This document shows, in pieces, positions 51,471 through 61,000 of a DNA stretch of 64,000 bases. The first letter of the stretch is position 1, and each line of letters begins with the position of its first letter. This stretch comes from JBHIYN01 sp041984235 (GTDB lineage: Bacteria > Pseudomonadota > Gammaproteobacteria > Ga0077536), in NCBI GenBank assembly GCA_041984235.1, contig JBHIYN010000014.1, positions 78,844-142,843 of the forward strand, given 5' to 3'. The position numbers were made by a program, and so were the translations under genes. A model generated the notes under the pieces. That model was not told the origin of the DNA. It worked only from the letters and a program-made list of their open reading frames with translations, and ran no database searches.

Positions 51471-54400
51471 CTAGTTCAGCGTGGAGAGCAGTCGTTTCGC
51501 CGAATCGAGCTCGGCAAAATTCTGCTCCGAATCGACGATGCGCTGCAGTATTTCCCGCGCCTGTCGGCGCGCCCCGGACTTCAGCAGACCGAGCGCGTGC
51601 CGGTAGGCGATTGCCGGATTCGAGGGCAGCGCACGCGATGCCCGTTCGAGCAGTCCGATGCCCTGCTCCAGGCTTCCCGACTGAACCAGGATCCATCCAT
51701 AAGTATCTAAAACGTATGGAGAATCAGGTGCGATTGAGCTGGCTCGTTCGGCCAGCTCCATGGCGCGGCCGTCACCCGCCTCCTGGTAATACCCGGCAAG
51801 GTTGTTGAGCGCCAGCAGGTTGTTCGGGTCGCTGTCCAGTGCACGCTCCAGCGCCGATATGGCGGCCTCGCGCTCGCCGTCGGCGTCCAGCGCCAGGCCA
51901 TACCAGGCGCGGGCCATGGCGTCGTCCGGGCGGATCTCCAGCCAGTGGACCAGGCGTTCGCGCGCATCCCCGGTACGGCCCTTCTCGTGCAGAAGGCGCG
52001 CCAGCCCGACCGCCGCGACGGTGCCGGGCTCTGCTTCGTACGCGCGCTCGTACGCCTGCAGCGCCCTGTCGTTCGCGCCCAGGGCTTCCAGCGCGCGGGC
52101 GCTCACGAGCTGCGCCTGGGCCATCCCGGGGCGGCGCTCGAGCACCTGGTCGACGCGCTGCAGGCTATTCTCCGGCTGCCCCGCGGCAAGATCGAGCTGG
52201 GCCAGAGCCAGAATCGAGGGGTCGTGTTCGGGGTCGATGGCGAGCGCTCGCTCCAGCGCCGCGCGCGCTTCCTCGGCGGCCCCGCCTTCCCGCGCGGCAA
52301 GCGACAACTCGTACCAGGCCTGGGCCGAGTTTGGCCGAATGCTGGTCAACGAGCGCGCGTTCTCCAGGGCGAGCTGGGCATTGCCGGCTGCGAGGTGAGC
52401 GCGCGCCAGGGCCAGGGTCGTGGTATAGCTCCTGGGTGACAGCTCGCGGGCCCGCTGAGCCGCCTGCAGCGCCTCGGCGGCCTGTCCATTCGCGAGATAG
52501 GCCTCGACGAGGGCCAGACGAGGTTCGACGATCCCCGGATTCGCGTCGCGAGCGTGGGTCAGCAAGCCGATGGCCTCGCGCGGTCTGCGCGCCTGCAGCT
52601 CCATTCGGGCGAGCGCCACCAGGGCCCCGGCGTGCCCCGGGATGTGCTCGACAACGGACCGGTAATGCCCGCGCGCACGCGCGTCATCGCCCGAGGCGCT
52701 CGCCAGGCGGGCCAGGTTCATGTGCGCAGCCGTGCTGTCCGGCTCGATACTCAGCGCTTGCCGGTACTCTGTCGCGGCGGCATCGTGCTGCCCGGTCGAC
52801 TCATACACGGCGCCGAGCACGAAACGTCCAAAATTGTCGTCCGGCATCGACTGCGCGAGCGCCCGCGCCGTGTCCACGGCGAGCTGCGACTCGCCGGCCA
52901 GCAGTTGCGCCTTGATGAGCTGCACCTTGGCATCGACCGATTCCGGGTACAGGCCACTCAGCTCGCCGGCCATGGTCAGAACCTGCTGGGGATCACCGCT
53001 CTCGGATTCGATCGCGACCAGGGCGTAGCGTGCCGCGACGAGCTCGGGATCGATTTCGAGTGCCTGCTGGAACGCCTCCCGGGCTTCGTCGAAGTGCTGG
53101 GCCGCCTTGGCCGCGTAGCCGAGCTGCATGTGCGCATGAACCCAGTCCGGCGCTCGCGCTACGAGCACTTTCGCCGTATCACGGGAGGTGTCGGGGCGGC
53201 CGGCGCCGAGCTGCGCACGTGACATCGCCAGCAGCACCTCGCGGCGGTACGGCGCGAGGTCGAGCGCTTCGCGGGCCACCGCCAGCGCATCGTCGTGGCG
53301 CGCCTGCGCGATCAGCAGGTTGGCCAACAGCACGCGCGGCTCTACCGCCCGGGTGTCAGACAGCCGCAGCTTCTCGAGCAACGCGATTGCCTGCGGCACG
53401 TTGTCCGCGTGCATCTCGACGCGGGCGAGACCGAGCAGCGCGGGCGAGAACCCCGCGCGTTTCTCGAGCACGCTTTCGAAGCCCTCGCGCGCTTTGTCCA
53501 GCTGCCCTTCGTCCAGCATCATCAGGGCCAGGTTGACAGCCGCGGGCGCAAAGCCGGGATCCCGCTCCAGGCTCTTGCGATAAGCGTCCCTGGCGCCCTC
53601 GGGGTCCCCCATGGCCTTCAGAATCCGGCCTTGCAGGTTCAGCGGCACCGGGTTGTCCGGCAACCTGTCCGCGAGGGACCGGGCGACCTCCAGCGCATCG
53701 TCGTACTGCGCCCTGTTGAGCAATTCGTTGGCAAGGACGAATCGGCCCTCGTGGAACTCGGGTTCGGTCTCGAGCTTGTCACGCAGCACGACCAGCAGGT
53801 CGCTTTCCCCCCGCCCCTGGCCCAGCCCCAGGCGCCGCGCCGCGCCACCCTCGGCGCTGACCCGCCCCGCACGCTCGAGGAAATCGCTCGCCTTCTCGTA
53901 CTGTCCCATCGCCATGTAGGCGCTGCCCAGCATGCCGAGATACTGGGGGTCGTCGCCCCCTGATTCCAAATCGGCGGCCAGCACCTCGATGGCTGCGGCC
54001 GGTTCTCCGAGCTTGAGCGAAACCGCGCCCAGCAATTTGCGCCCGGTCGGTTCATCGGGACGCACGACGACATAGCGGCGCAGGTATTCCCGCGCCTGCT
54101 CGAGCTGGCCGCGCTGATACTGCAGGGCACCCAGCAACAGGAGGCTGGGCGGGTTGTCCGGCAGGGTCTTGAGTACATCTCTCAGGATGTCCTCGGTTTT
54201 CTCGAGGTCGCCCTGCTGGCGCGCGAGCAACGCACTCAGGTAGCGATAATACGGATGCCCCGGCCACGATTTGTGCAGCGCCGCGATACTCTTGCCGGCG
54301 GCTTCCGTGTTTCCCAGCGCAAGTTGCGCTCGAGCGGCTCCCGAGTACGCCCGCCGGTAGTCGGCTGCCGCGCGATCGGGAACCAGCTCGCAGGCACGCA

Positions 54401-55130
54401 TGAACGTCGCCTCCGCGTCTTCGCCCTGTCCCAGGGTCAGTGCGAGCTCGCCCTGCATCAACAGTGCGCCGACATGATCCGGCTTGCGCTCCAGAACGTC
54501 CGAGACATGGCGCGCGACAGCCGCGGCGTCACCCTTACGCCATGCCACCGAGGCGAGGCCGAGGCGGGCCTCGGCGTTGGCCTCGTCCAGCTCGATAGCC
54601 TGCTCGAAGAATTCGACGGCCGCGTCCGGAGCGTTCTCGAACAGGTTGATCGCTCCCTCCAGTTCGGCGCGCGCCGAAGGTTCGTAGCCGGCAGGAACCG
54701 CACTCAGCGTCGTACGCGCCCGCTCGCTCTTCCCCTGCATCAGCTCAGCACGTGCGCGGGCGAGAAGCACCTCGGGCGTGGTGAGCCCGTACTGGATCGC
54801 GCGCCCCAGCTCCTTGGCAGCGGCGGCGCCGTCGCCGGTCAGTAAGAACAGGCGGCCCAGCGCCGCCCGGCTCTCGGCATGCTCCGCGTCGGCCTGGAGG
54901 CCGTTCTTCAATTCGATGATCGCGGCCGTCAGTTCACCCTGCTCAGCGTACTCCCGCGCGCTGGCGAGGCGCTCGGCTGCCGAATCGGAATCGCTGCAGC
55001 CGCCGAGCGCGAGGCTTCCGGCCAGCAGAGCCAGCGTCGCGATGCACGTGGAGAACGACCATGAGGTGCGCCGGGAGGGGCTCGTCCTGGGTGGTGGCAT
55101 GAATGGGAATCGCACGTAGGTAAGCGTCAT
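51471..55130 (-). CDS. prsT: PEP-CTERM system TPR-repeat lipoprotein PrsT
   Basis: 1219-residue lipoprotein. A basic N-terminus and hydrophobic stretch end in the lipobox ALGGC (Cys45 counted from 55130). Almost all of the rest is TPR-like helical repeats, e.g. AEQGELTAAIIELKNGLQAD near the N-terminus and VARAPDWVHAHMQLGYAAKA mid-protein. It matches the PEP-CTERM system TPR lipoprotein family (TIGR02917), whose members are usually nearer 900 residues, so this copy has extra repeats. It may scaffold assembly or secretion of the polysaccharide or PEP-CTERM proteins. ATG 55130 and ATG 55100 are both possible; neither has a good ribosome-binding site. Confidence 0.9.
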   Translation of the reverse strand: MTLTYVRFPFMPPPRTSPSRRTSWSFSTCIATLALLAGSLALGGCSDSDSAAERLASAREYAEQGELTAAIIELKNGLQADAEHAESRAALGRLFLLTGDGAAAAKELGRAIQYGLTTPEVLLARARAELMQGKSERARTTLSAVPAGYEPSARAELEGAINLFENAPDAAVEFFEQAIELDEANAEARLGLASVAWRKGDAAAVARHVSDVLERKPDHVGALLMQGELALTLGQGEDAEATFMRACELVPDRAAADYRRAYSGAARAQLALGNTEAAGKSIAALHKSWPGHPYYRYLSALLARQQGDLEKTEDILRDVLKTLPDNPPSLLLLGALQYQRGQLEQAREYLRRYVVVRPDEPTGRKLLGAVSLKLGEPAAAIEVLAADLESGGDDPQYLGMLGSAYMAMGQYEKASDFLERAGRVSAEGGAARRLGLGQGRGESDLLVVLRDKLETEPEFHEGRFVLANELLNRAQYDDALEVARSLADRLPDNPVPLNLQGRILKAMGDPEGARDAYRKSLERDPGFAPAAVNLALMMLDEGQLDKAREGFESVLEKRAGFSPALLGLARVEMHADNVPQAIALLEKLRLSDTRAVEPRVLLANLLIAQARHDDALAVAREALDLAPYRREVLLAMSRAQLGAGRPDTSRDTAKVLVARAPDWVHAHMQLGYAAKAAQHFDEAREAFQQALEIDPELVAARYALVAIESESGDPQQVLTMAGELSGLYPESVDAKVQLIKAQLLAGESQLAVDTARALAQSMPDDNFGRFVLGAVYESTGQHDAAATEYRQALSIEPDSTAAHMNLARLASASGDDARARGHYRSVVEHIPGHAGALVALARMELQARRPREAIGLLTHARDANPGIVEPRLALVEAYLANGQAAEALQAAQRARELSPRSYTTTLALARAHLAAGNAQLALENARSLTSIRPNSAQAWYELSLAAREGGAAEEARAALERALAIDPEHDPSILALAQLDLAAGQPENSLQRVDQVLERRPGMAQAQLVSARALEALGANDRALQAYERAYEAEPGTVAAVGLARLLHEKGRTGDARERLVHWLEIRPDDAMARAWYGLALDADGEREAAISALERALDSDPNNLLALNNLAGYYQEAGDGRAMELAERASSIAPDSPYVLDTYGWILVQSGSLEQGIGLLERASRALPSNPAIAYRHALGLLKSGARRQAREILQRIVDSEQNFAELDSAKRLLSTLN

Positions 55131-55396
55131 AGTGTATTCAGTTGGCAGAATTTCTGGTCCGTTGTTCGCAATGATTTACAGGACACAACGTGGTTCGGGC
55201 GCAGCGGGCCGCGGCCCCGCCGGGCGGGCGCGCACGGCGGCAAGGCGAAGCGCACTTTATCGGGCCCGGGTGCACGTGTCTGCACCCGCAGCCAGGACGG
55301 GTCCTTTATATAACGGCCCGGTCGGGTCTGACCGTGTCCGCAATCACCTTCCCGTACCTGCCGACAGCCGCCCGGCAGGCGGCCAGTGGTCCGCCC

Positions 55397-55419
55397 TGTC
55401 AATATTTTTAACGGCGACA
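55397..55419. promoter_or_regulatory. TGTC-N15-GACA inverted repeat, possible enhancer site
   Basis: TGTC (55397-55400) and GACA (55416-55419) flank an AT-rich centre, about 180 bases upstream of the sigma-54-type promoter. That distance suits an enhancer-binding activator such as PrsR, but four-base half-sites occur by chance and no second copy was found. Confidence 0.25.
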
Positions 55420-55596
55420 ATAGCGTTCTGCGGCACCGTAAGTGGCTGTTATCCGGATGCAATTTATGATTCCCCCCAGGTGCCCGATGATTTTGCCGCG
55501 CAATCGCCCTGATTCGCTGTCAGGAAACTTTACATGCGCGCCTCCCGCCCTGACCGGGGCATTTTTATCTTGCTGATTTTCATCAATAATTTATCT

Positions 55597-55612
55597 TGGC
55601 ACGCTAACTGCT
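55597..55612 (+). promoter_or_regulatory. Sigma-54 (RpoN) -24/-12 promoter of the PEP-CTERM gene
   Basis: TTGGCACG-CTAA-CTGCT (55596-55612) matches the RpoN consensus TGGCACG-N4-TTGCW at all but one position, with the invariant GG (55598-55599) and GC (55610-55611) exactly ten bases apart. Transcription would start near 55623, about 80 bases before the ATG at 55702. Known PEP-CTERM systems use the two-component pair PrsK/PrsR, whose regulator is a sigma-54 activator, so this fits the family. Confidence 0.8.
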
Positions 55613-55701
55613 AGCAGTCAGACCATCGAATCAGTGGTACGCCCAAACCGGAACCCTGGTCAACGATTCAGATAGCTCATACAGCACTAGAGGTAGCAGT
55701 A

Positions 55702-56715
55702 ATGAAACGTAAGGCGCTAATCGCATTTGCCCTGTCGGCAGGAATGGCTTCAGCGGGCTCGCAGGCAGCTTCGCTGGGCCTCCAGCTCGACCTCAGCGAT
55801 TTCGGGGGCGGAGCCAACGAATTCTTTCCCACCATCGCCTGGGATCCGGGCAACATCCTCATCTCGGACCTGTTCGACAGCTCCGTCGTGCGCGACGGCT
55901 ATGTCTTCTCGCAGACGTCCTGGAGCTTCGGCGGCCCGGGTGCCGGCGTCATGACCTATCAGGTCGTGCTGCCCGTGACCAGCGCGCCGGTCAGCGCGAC
56001 CCAGGTCGACATCATCGACCGCGTGGGCGGCACCGGCTACTTCGCCATCTTCCTCGATTCCTCGCCGAATCTGGACACTGCGGCCGGTACCGGCTTCGGT
56101 AATCTCAACGGCGGCGCGCTCGACGCGGGCCAGGTCGAGATTCTCTCCGGTACGGTCGACATCAACGACGACGTCGGCTTCAGTATCGTTCAGACGTCTG
56201 CGTCCCTCGCAGCACTGGCCGACAACAAGCCCTCGGTCGGCACCAAGCGGTACACCGGCTCGACCCGCCTGAGCCTCGACGTCCTGAGCCAGAACAACAC
56301 CTATGTTCTGAACGACATGATCAACGCCGACCCGGCCGACATCGACATCTCGTTCTCGACCCTGGGTCTGACGGCACCGTTCGACACCGGTAACAACGCT
56401 TCCACGTCGGTGGTGAACTCCGCCAGCGCTGGCGCGACCATCGCCGCCAACGGCGGCACCGGCGGCCCGGCCACCTACTTCGGTGCGGCTGAGTCGGGCT
56501 TCGCTGGCGGTATCAACGACTTCGCCTGCTTCGGTGGCGTCGATATCTTCGGCAACCCGATCAACAGCAGCGCCTGCGACATGCAGCTCGAAACGGCCAC
56601 GACGTCTCGCTTCAACGGCGAGCGTGTGCCGGAGCCCGGTACGCTGGCCCTGCTCGGCATCGCCCTGGGCGCCGCGGGCTACCGCTCGCGCCGCAAGAAA
56701 GCGGCCAAGGCCTGA
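55702..56715 (+). CDS. PEP-CTERM sorting-domain protein (exosortase A substrate)
   Basis: 337-residue secreted protein. An N-terminal signal peptide (KALIAFALSAGMASAGSQA) precedes a beta-rich body (about 25-300) without a recognised enzyme motif. The C-terminus has VPEPG (309-313), a hydrophobic helix (TLALLGIALGAAGY) and a basic tail (RSRRKKAAKA), the complete PEP-CTERM signal. Exosortase A should cut at this motif at the inner membrane. AGAGG seven bases upstream supports ATG 55702. A sigma-54 promoter precedes it and a strong terminator follows. In other species such proteins are secreted with the exopolysaccharide and aid floc or biofilm formation. Confidence 0.92.
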   Translation: MKRKALIAFALSAGMASAGSQAASLGLQLDLSDFGGGANEFFPTIAWDPGNILISDLFDSSVVRDGYVFSQTSWSFGGPGAGVMTYQVVLPVTSAPVSATQVDIIDRVGGTGYFAIFLDSSPNLDTAAGTGFGNLNGGALDAGQVEILSGTVDINDDVGFSIVQTSASLAALADNKPSVGTKRYTGSTRLSLDVLSQNNTYVLNDMINADPADIDISFSTLGLTAPFDTGNNASTSVVNSASAGATIAANGGTGGPATYFGAAESGFAGGINDFACFGGVDIFGNPINSSACDMQLETATTSRFNGERVPEPGTLALLGIALGAAGYRSRRKKAAKA

Positions 56716-56811
56716 ATCCAGGTCAGCGGAAGCAACGTAAAGAGGAAGACCTGCACGGCGAATCCGGCCAGACCGGAAACTCCACAAGGCAGATCGACGC
56801 TCTGACCCTCG

Positions 56812-56841
56812 AAAGGCGGCCCCCGGGCCGCCTTTCTTTTT
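56812..56841 (+). terminator. Rho-independent terminator
   Basis: AAAGGCGGCC (56812-56821) pairs perfectly with GGCCGCCTTT (56826-56835) around a 4-base loop, followed by CTTTTT. It lies 97 bases after the stop of the PEP-CTERM gene and is the clearest intrinsic terminator of the window. Confidence 0.88.
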
Positions 56842-58043
56842 GCGCGTCTGCCGGATCATGGACGGCGTGGGGCACCGGGCAGGATGACGCGATGCCGGCG
56901 GTGTCGAATCGGCCGGCAGGACACCGGGGGATCGCTTGTGCGAGGCATCGCGGGTTTGTCGGCGCCACCGCACAACCGGATACCGTCCCGCCACGACGCA
57001 CCGGAGCACGCCTGCAGCCGGCGCCCCGGGCGCGTGGCCCTTGCATCGCGCTACTCCCGCGCCCGGTTCGGGCAAGGCCGTACGCCGGCGAAGCATGACA
57101 CGACCGATGATGCCGGGTCCGGCATCGCGGCGGCGCCAGGGCGCCCCCGTCCCGCGGGGCGGACGCCCGCGCCGGGCCGCCCGCACATCAAGGTTGTGAA
57201 GACCGCACTGCGGGCCGCGATGGCATCGCGTTCGTTACCGGCTTGAGGGGTGGGCGGTGCGCTCCTGCCCGCATCCGTCACGGCGAGCGCCTTCTTCGCG
57301 GCGGCCCACCAGCCGGGGGCACGCTCCGCAGCCGCGACCTGCAGCCGACGCAGCCACCCCGCTCGCCGTATCCCGCACCGGCCCGCACCGGCTGCGTCCG
57401 GCGTGCAGCTGCCGGATGCGGTGGGCAATCCCACCAACAGCGGCCGGGCTGTGCCACCGCGGAGCGTGCTACCGGCGTATACACGCCGCTCGATGCCCTG
57501 CACCGCTGCCGCATCAACGGCCTCGCCGGAATTCGTCGGGCGCTCGCGGTTCGGGTGTCGCTCCCGTGTCGACGCAGCGGTACGCAACGGAACGCCTCCG
57601 GAGCGTACGCAACGCGCTGCCGACCGGCGCACCAATGCGCGAGTCCTGACGCCACGAACCACGAAGGCAACACGAGCCCGGGACCAGCCCTCGCGTACGC
57701 AGCCGCGCGGGCTGGGCGCACCTCGCGATGGGTCGGGCAACACCGCCACGAACGCGGTGACGGCCCGGCTCGTGTTAGTCCGGCGTGCAACGCCCGGGTC
57801 AGCGTCCGATGCCGTTGCGATTGCAGCCTCGCGACCCCGCTTCGCCGCCGCCGGCCGGCGGCGTGCGCCCGCTCGATGACGGCGGCGCGCCCGCCGCGGA
57901 CCGGCCCCCGGCAACTCTTTCGTCACCGATCATGGCCAGGCCACACCCGGCCGCAGCGTGCCTGCGGCGAGGTGTGCCCGATCAGCCCGCCCGGATACCT
58001 GCCGGAAGGATACAGGTGCCGGCAGGTCGGGGTCCCGGCCGCG
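56842..58043. other. 1.2-kb region without recognisable gene
   Basis: High-GC sequence in which long open frames exist in several frames on both strands (for example 57926-57051 minus and 57243-58055 plus), as expected when stop codons are rare. Their translations are Arg/Ala/Pro-rich, without domains or signal peptides. The stretch around 57440-57760 has the look of repetitive intergenic or decayed sequence (for example the ACGCCACGAACCACGAAGGC area near 57651). No RNA gene or CRISPR repeat was found. Confidence 0.55.
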
Positions 58044-61000
58044 TCAGCCCAGTGAAATCGACTGGCTGAGGTCGTCCTGGATCAGCATCGATACGTTGGA
58101 ACCGCTCAGGTTGTAGATGTTGAAGGTGAGCGACTCGACCGAGCTGGTGTCGTCGACGAAGACGTTTCGATTCGTCGTGCCACCCGCAGACCAGCCCGGG
58201 CCCGAGGACGACACACTGTCTCCGGCATCGCCGGTGATCAGCAGCTCGTTCAGCAGTGGCGTCATCTCGAGCACGTCACGCGGGTCCAGGGTCAGGGCAT
58301 TGTTGCCGAACCCGTTCAACTGGATCTGCTCGATGTCCGTGTAGATGCGGTTGTTGCTCAGTGCGGAGAAATCGAGCGCGATGCCATTGGCATCGGGAGT
58401 CAGGATGTCGGTACCGCCGCCGCCATCGACGCGGATCTCGTTGGTATTGACCCGCAGCACGTCGTTGCCCGCACCGCCGCGCAGCACCGTGCCGACAATG
58501 CCGTTGCTGCTGAGGACGTCGTCACCGAGATCACCGACCAGGATCTTGTTTCCGCCGGTGGCCGACAGGTTCTCGTCGGCCGCACCGGCACCCGAGAAAT
58601 CCTGCCCGTAGACGATATACGCCTGGCCGGCATTCGCCCCGCCGGTCGAGGTCGAGGGATCCGCGGTCGGCGCGCCGATGACGATGTCGTCGAAGCCGTC
58701 GCCGTTGACGTCCCCCGTACCCGCGACCGAGCGGCCGGCCAGGGTGTTGTCCTGGCCGATGAGGACGATGCCGTTGGTACCGTTCATGTTGGCGCCGTCG
58801 GTACCGGGGTCGAAAGCGAGGAAACCGGGGATGGCCCCGCCCAGGGGATCGGTCAGCTGCGCGTCCAGCGCCGCTGTGGTGTTGCCGAACAGCACGTAGG
58901 AGACCGTCGACGCGGAGGCATCCGGCGACGCGCCACCGATGATGATGTCGTCGAAACCGTCGCCGTTGATGTCGCCTGCGCCGCTGACCGACACGCCGAT
59001 GCGATTGTCGACGGCGCCGAAGATCTGGAAGCCCGCATCGGTCTGGTGCAGGTTCGTCAGGTCGATCGTACTGGTCCAGGTGGTGCGGCCGTACACCACG
59101 TAGGCGATACCGCGGGCATTGTCCACGTTGGTGCCCGGACCGCCGATGATGAAGTCGTCGATGCCGTCGCCATTGACGTCACCGGCACCCGAAATCGAGT
59201 AGCCGGCGTTGAACGTGGTGAGGGTCTGGCTGGCTCGGAAGCCGTTGGTGCCATCCAGCGACGAAAGATTGAAGCCGGCGCCGGTCGAGCCGGGCAGGTT
59301 GACCGACGGATCGAAGGTCGCGCCGTCGTAGAGCGATTTGCCCAGCACCACGTACACCGCGCCCTGCGACGCCGCGCCGGGGATGTCGAGGATGCCGCCG
59401 CCGTTGTCGCCACCGGTCGCGCCTATGGCGAAATCGGCCAGGCCGTCGCCGTCGATGTCGCCCAGGCCGGATACCGAGCGGCCGGCGAACGATCCCGCCG
59501 GCCCGTTGAACTTGTACACCGTGGCATTGGACCCGGTCAGCGGATTGAGCGAGCCGATGCTGGCGACGCTGTTGCCGAGGATCAGGAACGCCTGTCCGGA
59601 ATCCGCGCCATTGGGCGTGGCCTGCGCCTGGCCGACCAGCAGCTCGGCACGTCCGTCACCGTCGAGATCGTCGACCATGCCGACGTCCATCCACTGTACG
59701 TCGAATCCGCCCTTGATGTTGCTGATGTTCCAGCCGTCGACGGCGCTTTGCGCCCCGTCCGAGGAGACGACCACGGGCTGCGGGAAATCGAAGACCTGGA
59801 AGCTACCGAGGATGACGTCGGCCTGTCCGTTGCCGTCGAAGTCCGCGCCGCTCGCAATGGTTACACCACTGCGATCGTTGGTGGCATCGCCGCGGATCAC
59901 GGTGCCCTGCGATACACCCAGGGTGGCCAGATCGAAGCCGGTCGTATTGGCGACCAGCGGTGAGGCGTTGCCATAGATGACGTAGCCTTCGCCGCGGTTG
60001 CCCAGCGGATCGCCCGGCCCCTCGCCGCCCCACGCGCCGATGACCGTGTCGGCAAGTCCGTCGCCGTTGTAGTCGCCGCCGCCACTGACCGAGAAGCCGA
60101 GGAAGTCGGCGATGGTCGCCGGGCTGCCGTCGATGCCATTGATCTTGAAGCCCAGGGTGCCGTTCAGCGCGGTGAGATCGATCGAACTCGTGGCGCCACC
60201 GCCGCCGGCGTTGATAGTGATGTCAGCGGTCGCGGCCGTGCCGCCACTAAACGCGGTGGTGCCGCCGTTCGAGGACACGTCGAACGTCGTGCCCTCGGTG
60301 ACCGGCGATCCGCCCGCGCCGCTGCGATCCCAGGCACGGAACGTGATGGCGTCAGCGATGGCGCCGGTCGGCGTACCGTCCGGCTGCAGGTAGATGTAGG
60401 TATCGGCATCCGCGAAGAGCAGGCGTGCCGAGCCCTCGGAGGGTGTGCCGAACGCCAGCCAGTTGGAGCCGTCCGTGGTGAAGAACCAGGTGCCCAGCGA
60501 GGCATCGAGCGCGGTGACCGCGATGCCGAAGGTCGAGGTGCCGTCGACATCGGTAACATTGACGCCGTTGGTCAGCAGGCTCGACACCAGCGTCGCGTTG
60601 GCCGGCACCGAACCGGCTCCCGGGGCGCCGTCGCCGACATCGGAATCGACCAGTGCCGGGATGGCGCCGATGACCTGGGGTGCGTCGTTGACCGCGGCAA
60701 TGTTCAGCGTGACGCTGTCGTTGGCCAGCTGCCCGCCATCGTTGACGGTCACGTTGAGCGTGTCGGACCCGTTGTAATTGGCGTTGCCGAGGTAGGTGAG
60801 TCCGGTCAGCGCAGTGCTGATATTTGCCTCGCTGCCGGTGAAGGTCATGCTCGCCGAGTTGTCGGCGCCCGCGTCGAACGTCAGGCCCGAGGTGCTCGCC
60901 AGGGTGAGCACGCCGTTGGTCACGGTCAGCGTAACCTGCAACGTAGGCGGATCGTCCGGGTCGTCGACCGAGACGGTATTGGTGAAATCGAACGTCGTGT

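Larger units (their letters stand above)
55131..55701. other. Divergent regulatory region between prsT and PEP-CTERM gene
   Basis: 571 bases with no supported gene. G+C falls from high values near 55200-55300 to a distinctly AT-rich stretch at about 55555-55700. The stretch holds a sigma-54-type promoter (55597-55612), a 12-bp palindrome overlapping its -12 part (55607-55618) and a TGTC-N15-GACA inverted repeat (55397-55419) about 180 bases further upstream. No promoter for prsT was identified. Confidence 0.6.

Noticed and set aside
57051..58055. Overlapping open frames on both strands in the gap before the adhesin
   Set aside because: Arg/Ala/Pro-rich translations, no ribosome-binding sites, no domains and competing frames; treated as non-coding.
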